Assembly (NCBI GenBank): GCA_036396755.1 | Contig: DASWKG010000045.1 | Span: 1 to 14,346 of the forward strand | Direction of reading: 5' to 3' | DNA: 14,346 nt | Source of the DNA: DASWKG01 sp036396755 | GTDB lineage: Bacteria > Actinomycetota > UBA4738 > CALAEC01 | Shown here: in pieces, positions 1 to 5,485 of the stretch | Numbering within the stretch: the first letter of the stretch is position 1 | Layout: every line of letters starts with the position of its first letter | The notes under the pieces: model-generated | What the model was told of the DNA's origin: nothing | Databases searched by the model: none | The model's input: only the letters and a program-made list of their open reading frames with translations | Program-made: the position numbers and the translations under genes

Positions 1-873
1 GAGCGCGGCCGGGTCGAGCGTCTCGCCGTCGGGCTTGTCCGAGGCGAACAGGCCCACGGCGTCCTCGCCGAGCGCCACCCCGAACGCGTGCATGCAGTAG
101 CTGGAGCTGGTCCCGATGCTCGCCACCAGCGGCACGCCGGCGCGCAGCACCGCGCGGCGCATCTCGATGCCGTCCTCGAGGTACGCGGCGACGACGAGCA
201 CGTCGGTCCGCGCGCGCAGCAGCCGCCGCGCGACCGCGTCGAAGTCGACGTCGTCGAGGCGGTAGGGCATGTCGAGCGCCTCGCCGAGGCCGCGCCGCCC
301 GATCTCGGCGAGCGCGCCGTGGCCGATCGTGCGGCCGTAGGCGTCGTCCACGTAGACCACCGCGTAGCGGAGGTCGTCCGGCACCTCCATCTTCGGGAGC
401 AGGGTGTCCTCGACGAACCCGACCGCGGCCACGCCCAGCGAGGTGCCCGGCGAGACGACGCGGAAGAACCGCTCGCCGGGGCGCGCGTCCTCGTCGATCT
501 CGCCGACGGCGCCGGTCTCCCAGAACACCGCGTCGAGCCCCGCCGACGTCTCGGCCGCCGGCGCCGAGATCGTGCTCCCGTAGCTGCCGAGCACGACCGA
601 CGCGCCGCGGGAGACGACCGACTCCACCGCGCCGGGCGCGGCCTCGGCCGCGCCGGCGGGGCTCTCGACGAGCTGGAACGGCCGGCCGTCGAGCCCGCCG
701 CGGCTGTTCGCGAGGCGGGCGGCGAGCCGGACGCCGCGGAGCTCCTGGATGCCACCGGCGCCCTGGCTGCCGCCGGTCGGGTACACCGCGCCGATCAGCA
801 CGGGGTCGGGCGAGGTCGAGCACCCCGCCGCGGCGAGGAGCGCGGCCGCCAGCGCGATCGAGAGTCGTCTCAT
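1..873 (-). CDS. Branched-chain amino acid-type ABC substrate-binding lipoprotein (3' end outside window)
   Basis: Extracytoplasmic solute-binding lipoprotein of the type I periplasmic-binding fold (Peripla_BP_6, Leu/Ile/Val/urea/amide class). It would capture a small solute and hand it to an ABC permease. The visible 291 codons start at ATG 873, 4 nt after the upstream stop, with a strong SD (GGAGGTGA) overlapping that stop. Residues 1-18 are a lipoprotein signal ending in the lipobox AAGC (Cys18). Family signs are the opening IGAVYPTGG (about 27-35), GVRLAARLAN, the VVSRGASVVLGSYGS strand-loop (86-100), the FFRVVSPG segment (136-143) and the AVVYVDDAYG segment (171-180) of the domain hinge. 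The C-terminal roughly 100 residues of a usual 380-420 aa protein lie beyond position 1. No permease or ATPase gene is visible, so the ligand cannot be assigned; permease genes could follow off the left edge. Confidence 0.88.
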   Translation of the reverse strand, partial: MRRLSIALAAALLAAAGCSTSPDPVLIGAVYPTGGSQGAGGIQELRGVRLAARLANSRGGLDGRPFQLVESPAGAAEAAPGAVESVVSRGASVVLGSYGSTISAPAAETSAGLDAVFWETGAVGEIDEDARPGERFFRVVSPGTSLGVAAVGFVEDTLLPKMEVPDDLRYAVVYVDDAYGRTIGHGALAEIGRRGLGEALDMPYRLDDVDFDAVARRLLRARTDVLVVAAYLEDGIEMRRAVLRAGVPLVASIGTSSSYCMHAFGVALGEDAVGLFASDKPDGETLDPAAL

Positions 874-877
874 CCGT

Positions 878-1423
878 TCACCTCCAGTAGGCCAGCAGGT
901 TCGCCAGGGCGTGCGTCGCGGCGGGGGAGCTCCAGTGCCCGGCCACCCATCGCTGCCAGCCGAGCAGTAGCCCGGCCGCCAGGTCCAGCGGGAGCACCCA
1001 CGCGCCGTAGAGCGGGACGTGGATCAGCGCGAACAGGACCGCGGGCACCGCGACGGCCATCGCCGCGCCTCGCCGCGCCGCGAGATCGTAGAGGAAGCGC
1101 CGGAAGAAGGCCTCCTCGGCCACCGCGACGACCACCGCGATCGCGACCGTCGCGTCGCCTCCGGCAAGCCGGAGCCCCGGCATCGAGAAGCGGACCGCGA
1201 CGAACGCGGCCGAGCCGACGATCGTCGCCGTCGCCCAGGGGAGGGGCCGCACGGGCCCCGCGACGACCGGCCACGCCAGGGCCGCCGCTCCCACTGCGAG
1301 CGCGATCCACGCCGCGGGGGCGCCGACGGGGCGTGCGGCCAGCGCCGCCACGCCGGCGGCCGCGAGCGCGATCCGCGGCGCGATGCCGGCCGCGATGCCG
1401 ACCGGCGTGGCCCGAACGCTCAC
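878..1423 (-). CDS. CPBP-family intramembrane glutamic endopeptidase (Rce1/Abi type)
   Basis: A 181-aa polytopic membrane protein of the CAAX-prenyl-protease-like CPBP family. All three signature motifs are present: EExxxR (Glu103-Glu104, Arg108, in AEEAFFRR), FxxxH (Phe131-His135, FALIH) and HxxxN (His171-Asn175, HALAN), so an intact active site is predicted. Hydrophobic segments cover about 9-30, 37-56, 62-78, 90-103, 119-135 and 141-158. The GTG start at 1423 overlaps the stop of the upstream lipoprotein gene as GTGA, which indicates translational coupling, and the stop lies 4 nt before the next lipoprotein gene. Bacterial members process membrane or lipidated peptides, or serve bacteriocin immunity. 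The substrate here is unknown, though two lipoprotein neighbours are suggestive. The family call is firm; the role is not. Confidence 0.87.
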   Translation of the reverse strand: MSVRATPVGIAAGIAPRIALAAAGVAALAARPVGAPAAWIALAVGAAALAWPVVAGPVRPLPWATATIVGSAAFVAVRFSMPGLRLAGGDATVAIAVVVAVAEEAFFRRFLYDLAARRGAAMAVAVPAVLFALIHVPLYGAWVLPLDLAAGLLLGWQRWVAGHWSSPAATHALANLLAYWR

Positions 1424-1857
1424 CCTTCCACCGTGAAGCTCACCGTGGCGACGACCCTCGGGTTGAAGGGGCCGTGGTCGCCGGCGACGAACTCGGTCTC
1501 GAGCAGGTGTGGGCCCGGCGCGAGCGTCCCGCCCGTGAGGTCGGCGAGGGGCTCGCGCAGGCCGGCAAGGAGCGAGAGCGTCTCGCCGTCGAGCTTGATG
1601 TGGATGTGGCCCTCCTGCGGGTCCAGCTCGATAGTGACCTCGGGGATCACCTCGGCTCCCTCGAGCTGCAGCTCCATCACGACGTCCTGCCCGACGGTGG
1701 CGCCGGCCTGCGGCTCCACGATCGTCAGCACCGCGGGCGAGGCCGGCCGCTCGGCCACCGCCGCCGTGGGGGAGGCGTCGTCGGCCGGCTCCGCGTCCGA
1801 GCCGCAGCCGGCCAGCCCCAGCGCGAGCGCGGCCACCACGATCAGCATCCTTCGCAT
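1420..1857 (-). CDS. Small His-containing lipoprotein, DUF4399-like C-terminus
   Basis: A 145-aa predicted lipoprotein. A short basic start (MRRM) and hydrophobic core lead to the lipobox LAGC (Cys18), followed by an Asp/Glu/Pro/Ala-rich linker (about 19-42) and one beta-rich domain (43-145). The domain opens with a 'P-x-x-G-A-T-V' turn (49-55) typical of Ig-like folds, and carries GHIHIKLDG (His84, His86), APGPHLLE (His117) and GDHGPFNP (His128). The spacing of these elements resembles DUF4399 (GHxH... PGxH... DHxxxxP), recognised by eye only. The four histidines could form a metal site beside the CopC-CopD gene, which is an inference. The start ATG at 1857 overlaps the CopCD stop as ATGA, and the stop overlaps the CPBP start as GTGA. 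The protein is likely anchored to the outer face of the cytoplasmic membrane. Confidence 0.82.
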   Translation of the reverse strand: MRRMLIVVAALALGLAGCGSDAEPADDASPTAAVAERPASPAVLTIVEPQAGATVGQDVVMELQLEGAEVIPEVTIELDPQEGHIHIKLDGETLSLLAGLREPLADLTGGTLAPGPHLLETEFVAGDHGPFNPRVVATVSFTVEG

Positions 1858-3884
1858 CAGGTCCCCTCCTCGATCGTCTCCTCGAAGTAGGCGAACAGCG
1901 GGTCGCCGTCGCCCGTCTCGGCCGTGACCTCGAACCGCCATTCTCCCGGTTCGAGCTCCACCGTCGCCACGAAGTGCCCCTCGCTCAGCTCCCGCGGCTC
2001 CGCCGCCGACGGCTCGCCGTCGGGCGCCACCGACGTGATCCGGACGGAGTCGATCGGCTGCTCGCCGCCGTCCGCGCCGAAGAACGTGAAGTGCACCTCG
2101 TTGATCGCGCCGGCCCGGCCCGGGTCGACGTAGCCCTGGACCGACCGCCCCTCGGCGAGCCGGATCGTGGAGAGCGTGGGATCGCCCTCGGTCACCTGGA
2201 TCTCCTGCTCGGGGAGCCTGGTCTCGAGCCGCAGGTCGACCTGGAGCGAGTCGGATTCCTGCTCGACGAGGACGCCGACGTCCCACCGGCCGGCCACCGA
2301 CAGGTTCGTGCCCTCGGCCGTCCAGACGCCCGTCTCCTCCTGCCGGAGGTCGAGCTCTGAGGAGCCGGCCTCGGGCCGGTCGGCGTGGCGGAATCGGAGC
2401 GTGACGGCGCGGGCGGGCACCGGCTCGCCGGTGTCGTAGTCGCGGAGCCGCACCTCGAACGCGTTGGGGCCCGGGAAGCCCGGCGTCACCGCGAGCCGCA
2501 CGCGAACGGTCGTCGCGAAGTCGGCGCCGCTCACCATGAGGCCCTCTGGCGCGCGCGCGACCGAGGTCGCGGCCACCGAGGCGGGTGGAGCGAGCCCCGC
2601 CATGATGCCGGTGAGCCCGAACACCCCGCTCGCCAGCACCAGCTCGGCGGTGACGGTTCGCCGGAGCATCCCCACGCGCGCCGGGTCGCGGCCGATCGCC
2701 GGCACCAGCCGGTACCGGTTGTACGCGCCGACGAGGGCCAGCCCGCCGAACAGCGCGACCTTCCCGACCACCGTGAGCCCGAAGCCCGTGTCCCACAGCG
2801 CGCCCACCGAGCCGACCTCGCTCCACGCGCGCGCGCCGCCGGTCACCGCCACCCCCGCGAGGGCGAAGCCGGCCAGCCACGAGAACCGGCGAACCGCGGC
2901 GGCCTGCTCGCCCGGCTCGCCTCCGCGCGTTCCCGCGAACAGCCAGAGCAGCCCGCCGATCCACACGCCGACCGCCACGATGTGAGCCCACTGCGTCCCA
3001 ACCTTCAGCCAGCGCCACGAGTCGGAGGCGCCCGCGTGTCCCGCCCAGACGTGCACGAGCATGGTGAAGGCGGCCGCCCCGCCGAGCGCGAGGAGCCAGG
3101 GGCGCGGTCGCCGGATCGCCAGCGCCGTGGCGATGCCGGTCACGGCGAGCGCCCCGCCCCGCGCGAGGAGCAGCTCGCCCCGGTCCGAGGCGAGGAGCGC
3201 CCCGGCGGAGACCTCCGCCGCGGCCCGTTCGCCGAGGAACATCAGCACGAGCCCGAGGGCGGCCAGCGCCCAGGCCGGCCAGCCGAGCGCGCGCAGGCCC
3301 CGTGGTGGCCCGCGGAACACGTACCGGCCGGCCACGGCGGCCCCGAGCAGCACGGCGAGCCCCCAGTAGAAGCCCCACCGGCCCGCCACCGAGAGCGGGG
3401 ACGGCCGCTGGACGGTCCCGCCCCCGCCCCCGCCGACCCCCTCGGGCACCCCGGTCGGCTCGACGCCGACGCCGAACGCGAACGCGCCGGCCGTCACGTG
3501 GCCGTCGACCTTCGACAGCACCCGCCAGCTCACCGTGTAGACCCCCTGGGGGAGGCCGGCCGGGAGCGCGCGGCGGACCTCCTCGCCGGACGACCCCGCC
3601 CGGGGATCGCCGCTCCCGACATCGCGGCCCTGCGCGTCGAGCACCTGGATCGACGACAGCCCGAGGTCGGGGGACTCGGTGAACTCGAGGACGACCTGTG
3701 TCGGCGGCGCGTCGAGGAGCTCGCCGTCGGCGGGCGACGACGACCGCAGGAGCGCGTGCGCCCCCGCGGGCGTGGCGCTGAAGGCGACGATCGCCGCGAC
3801 GGTCGCGAGCAGCGCGACACGCGGGCCGCTCGCGCGTCGCCGGCCGGCCCGGAACGCCGTCGCGATCGGGGGGGACGCCGCCAC
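1857..3884 (-). CDS. ycnJ: CopC-CopD fusion copper-binding/transport protein (YcnJ-like)
   Basis: A 675-aa envelope protein for copper binding and probable copper import or homeostasis. Residues 1-42 form a signal peptide (basic GRRR, hydrophobic 22-38, cleavage after AGA). Cleavage would leave His43 as residue 1 of a CopC domain (43-140). Together with Asp127 and His129 (in VDGHVTAG; mature 85 and 87) this matches the CopC histidine brace His1...Asp-x-His. A six-Gly linker (151-156) leads to the CopD membrane domain with about eight helices (about 168-432), including MLVHVWAGHAG and the family motif region QWAHIVAVGVWIGGLLW (299-315). Two beta-rich domains follow (about 455-560 and 563-675), the first with VRLRDYDTGEPV as in FixH/YtkA-like modules. 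The GTG start abuts the preceding TAG stop with no clear SD, so translation is probably coupled. The stop overlaps the next gene as ATGA. Import versus resistance cannot be told from sequence. Confidence 0.93.
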   Translation of the reverse strand: MAASPPIATAFRAGRRRASGPRVALLATVAAIVAFSATPAGAHALLRSSSPADGELLDAPPTQVVLEFTESPDLGLSSIQVLDAQGRDVGSGDPRAGSSGEEVRRALPAGLPQGVYTVSWRVLSKVDGHVTAGAFAFGVGVEPTGVPEGVGGGGGGTVQRPSPLSVAGRWGFYWGLAVLLGAAVAGRYVFRGPPRGLRALGWPAWALAALGLVLMFLGERAAAEVSAGALLASDRGELLLARGGALAVTGIATALAIRRPRPWLLALGGAAAFTMLVHVWAGHAGASDSWRWLKVGTQWAHIVAVGVWIGGLLWLFAGTRGGEPGEQAAAVRRFSWLAGFALAGVAVTGGARAWSEVGSVGALWDTGFGLTVVGKVALFGGLALVGAYNRYRLVPAIGRDPARVGMLRRTVTAELVLASGVFGLTGIMAGLAPPASVAATSVARAPEGLMVSGADFATTVRVRLAVTPGFPGPNAFEVRLRDYDTGEPVPARAVTLRFRHADRPEAGSSELDLRQEETGVWTAEGTNLSVAGRWDVGVLVEQESDSLQVDLRLETRLPEQEIQVTEGDPTLSTIRLAEGRSVQGYVDPGRAGAINEVHFTFFGADGGEQPIDSVRITSVAPDGEPSAAEPRELSEGHFVATVELEPGEWRFEVTAETGDGDPLFAYFEETIEEGT

Positions 3885-4553
3885 CTAGGCGGCGCCCGCC
3901 TTCCGCCGGCCCATCGCGATGCCCGCGAAAAGGGCCACGGCCCCGATGGCGATCGCGACGAACGCCAGCGTGCGCGCCCCGCTCGCGTCGTCCCGCGCCG
4001 CCGCCGCGTCGTCCTCGGCCGCGGCCACGGCGTCGGCGAGCCGCCCCGACTCCTGCTCGAGGCGATCGCCGAGCTCGGCGTTCGAGGGATCGGCGATGGG
4101 GAAGGCCAGCTCGGCGGGGTCGTTGATGTCGCTGAAGGTGTCGGGCCCCGAGACCATCGTCTCGTCGACCTCCTCGCCCTCGATCGTCCCGTAGATCCTG
4201 AACTCGTAGGTCCCGGGCCGCGTCGGGACCAGGTCGGCGTTGTAGCTGCCCGGGTCGCCGAAGACCCCGACGACGAACGCCGGCTCGAGCGGGTAGGTGG
4301 CCGTCTCCTCGCCGAAGGTGAGGTCCACCTGGAGGTCCACGTCCTTCACGATGGGCTCCTGGGTCTCCTGGTGCAGCACGGTGACCTCCGGCCCGTTGGG
4401 GATGTTGGCGAACGCCGGCTCGGACCACCAGCCGATCGTCAGCGAGTAGTCCCCGACCACGATGTGCCCGTGGGCGGCGGCGGGGGCGGCGGCGAGCGGG
4501 ATGGCCGCGAGGGCGACGAACGCCGCTGCCGCGAGACGCGAACGCATGCGCAT
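3885..4553 (-). CDS. Secreted, C-terminally membrane-anchored protein with predicted His-Gly-His mature N-terminus
   Basis: A 222-aa protein of a family I cannot name. Residues 1-27 are a Sec signal (RMRSR, then Ala/Leu-rich, ending PAAA) and cleavage would expose His28-Gly29-His30. A beta-rich domain covers about 28-150 (IVVGDYSLTIGWWSEPAFAN, TRPGTYEFRIYG). An acidic, Ala-rich stretch at 157-193 has a heptad-like pattern (possible coiled coil), then one TM helix (about 195-214) and a basic tail (GRRKAG). The protein would face outward with a short cytoplasmic end. The ATG at 4553 has a good SD (AAGGAGG, 5 nt spacer); a second in-frame ATG at 4547 is less well spaced. The gene directly precedes CopCD with 0 nt between. 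An N-terminal X-X-His is the ATCUN Cu(II)/Ni(II) motif, so a copper-binding partner of CopCD is plausible but inferred. Confidence 0.82.
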   Translation of the reverse strand: MRMRSRLAAAAFVALAAIPLAAAPAAAHGHIVVGDYSLTIGWWSEPAFANIPNGPEVTVLHQETQEPIVKDVDLQVDLTFGEETATYPLEPAFVVGVFGDPGSYNADLVPTRPGTYEFRIYGTIEGEEVDETMVSGPDTFSDINDPAELAFPIADPSNAELGDRLEQESGRLADAVAAAEDDAAAARDDASGARTLAFVAIAIGAVALFAGIAMGRRKAGAA

Positions 4554-4582
4554 GAGCTCCTCCTTCTCGAATGGGTGCCGGG

Positions 4583-5170
4583 TCAGGTGCGGACCGGGGC
4601 GGGGGGACCGCGCAGCGTGCGGGCGCCGTCGAGGAGCGACGGGGCGACGTGGAGCGATCGGAGCGGCCGGAACGCTGGGTTCCGCCGCTGCGCGGGACGG
4701 GATGCGAGCGCCGCGCCCACCGCGCGAGCCAGCCGGGCGAGCGCCCTGAGCCCGAAGGCCAGCCCGAGGCCGACCGCCACCTGAAGGAGCGAGCCGACCA
4801 GGGCGAGGCGGTGGGTCGAGATGTGGAGCCCGCCCGTGGCGAGACGCTCGCCGACCTCGAGGGCGAGGAAGAGGCCGACCTGGAGCGGGAGCAGTCGCGC
4901 GACGAACCCCCAGAACGGCAGCCCCGCCGCCGCCACCGACCGCCTGCCGCTGCGGAAGTGCCGAAGGATGGTGGTGACGACCGAGACCACGCTCAGCAGG
5001 GCCGCGAGGGCAAGGGCGAACTCCCAGTACCCGTGCCCGGTGCGCGCCAGGACCGCGTGACGGTTCCCGTCGGCGAACAGGACCAGGTAGGTGAGTGTGT
5101 GGCCGATCACCACCCCGGCGGCCGCCGTGCTCGCGACGCCGAGGCGGCCGAGCAGGCGTGGGCCTCTCAT
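4583..5170 (-). CDS. Four-helix integral membrane protein of unknown function
   Basis: A 195-aa membrane protein. Hydrophobic helices lie at about 11-33, 49-69, 86-106 and 121-142, followed by a basic, probably cytoplasmic tail (143-195, many Arg). Conserved-looking polar residues sit at membrane edges: GHTLTYL (His24, Tyr28), TGHGYWEF (His46, Tyr48) and HISTH (116-120). I know no function for it. Its place between the 49-aa membrane protein and the copper genes suggests a role in the same envelope process. Start choice: ATG 5170 has a TATCCT box ending 6 nt upstream, which fits a leaderless transcript. An in-frame ATG at 5215 would add 15 residues (Pro/Gly-rich, not membrane-like) and overlaps the upstream stop as ATGA, so both starts may be used. 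A 29-nt gap holding an SD separates it from the next gene. Confidence 0.75.
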   Translation of the reverse strand: MRGPRLLGRLGVASTAAAGVVIGHTLTYLVLFADGNRHAVLARTGHGYWEFALALAALLSVVSVVTTILRHFRSGRRSVAAAGLPFWGFVARLLPLQVGLFLALEVGERLATGGLHISTHRLALVGSLLQVAVGLGLAFGLRALARLARAVGAALASRPAQRRNPAFRPLRSLHVAPSLLDGARTLRGPPAPVRT

Positions 5171-5176
5171 GACGGG

Positions 5177-5206
5177 AGGATAGGCGCGCCCGGGGAAGGG
5201 GGACAA
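5177..5206 (-). promoter_or_regulatory. Candidate internal leaderless promoter before the 4-TM membrane protein gene
   Basis: On the minus strand a -35-like TTGTCC (5206-5201) and a -10 TATCCT (5182-5177) are separated by 18 nt. The -10 is followed by 6 nt and then ATG 5170. This fits a leaderless transcript starting at the A of the ATG. It would let the genes from the 4-TM protein downward be expressed separately from the 49-aa gene. Confidence 0.5.
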
Positions 5207-5211
5207 GCCCC

Positions 5212-5361
5212 TCATCTCTTTCGTGGGGCGGTGGTGCGGCTCTCGTCCTCGCCCTCGGGCCCGCGAGCCCGGCGCATGGCGAGGGAGAAGACCAGGCCGA
5301 ACCCGATCACGAGGGGGATCAGGAGCTCCCACCAGCCCCCGGCGTGCGCGACGAGGTGCAC
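5212..5361 (-). CDS. Small single-span membrane protein (49 aa), first gene of the copper operon
   Basis: A short reading frame that is easily missed. GTG at 5361 opens 49 codons ending at TGA 5212-5214. The product has a short N-terminus with His2 and His6 and the aromatic edge GGWWELL (8-14), one TM helix (about 12-29, LIPLVIGFGLVFSLAM), a stop-transfer RRAR, and an acidic then basic tail (GEDE...APRKR). This is a textbook layout for a small N-out membrane protein. A TACGAT box lies exactly 6 nt before the GTG, as in leaderless actinobacterial promoters, and no SD is visible. Its stop overlaps an ATG (5215) of the following membrane-protein gene as ATGA. Hydrophobicity, start signal and overlap all favour a real gene. 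Function is unknown; it may be a small subunit or helper of the copper proteins downstream. Confidence 0.68.
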   Translation of the reverse strand: MHLVAHAGGWWELLIPLVIGFGLVFSLAMRRARGPEGEDESRTTAPRKR

Positions 5362-5367
5362 GCGGTC

Positions 5368-5373
5368 ATCGTA
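5368..5373 (-). promoter_or_regulatory. Candidate leaderless promoter -10 (TACGAT) of the minus-strand copper operon
   Basis: Read on the minus strand, TACGAT is followed by exactly 6 nt and then the GTG start at 5361. This is the TANNNT-N6-start arrangement known for leaderless genes in Actinobacteria and Deinococcus-Thermus. The -35 position with a 17-nt spacer reads GGTCGG, which is not a good hexamer. The box defines the start of the 49-aa gene and would drive the whole leftward operon. Confidence 0.5.
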
Positions 5374-5420
5374 GCGGCCCGAAGGGGAAACCGACCGGTG
5401 TCACACGCCTGGGGTGAACT

Positions 5421-5436
5421 TTGTGCAACTGCACAA
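5421..5436. promoter_or_regulatory. Perfect 7-2-7 inverted repeat, operator candidate in the divergent intergenic region
   Basis: TTGTGCA-AC-TGCACAA is a perfect palindrome with a 2-nt centre in the 124-bp gap between the leftward copper operon and the rightward subtilase genes. It lies 50 nt before the subtilase ATG and 48 nt before the -10 of the copper operon. A dimeric helix-turn-helix regulator could bind here and act on either or both units. A one-mismatch relative occurs at 14101-14118. Confidence 0.5.
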
Positions 5437-5485
5437 CACAGTGGAGCAGGAATCGGTCCTCCGCGTCACGAACCTTGAGACTGCG

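Noticed and set aside
88..1890. Long plus-strand open frame over the left operon
   Set aside because: It is rich in Arg, His and Gly with no domain, and lies antisense to four genes with clear motifs; long antisense frames are expected at 70% GC.
1858..4428. Continuous minus-strand frame joining upstream sequence to the small lipoprotein
   Set aside because: Only its last 145 codons are protein-like (the lipoprotein from ATG 1857). The rest is an out-of-frame reading of CopCD and the gene before it.
2385..4784. 799-codon plus-strand open frame
   Set aside because: It is antisense to the CopCD and His-Gly-His genes, with a low-complexity Arg/Glu/Gly composition and no start signal.
5414..5485. 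24-residue N-terminal extension of the first subtilase from GTG 5414
   Set aside because: It would bury the signal peptide, and the DNA there contains the palindrome, more consistent with a control region.
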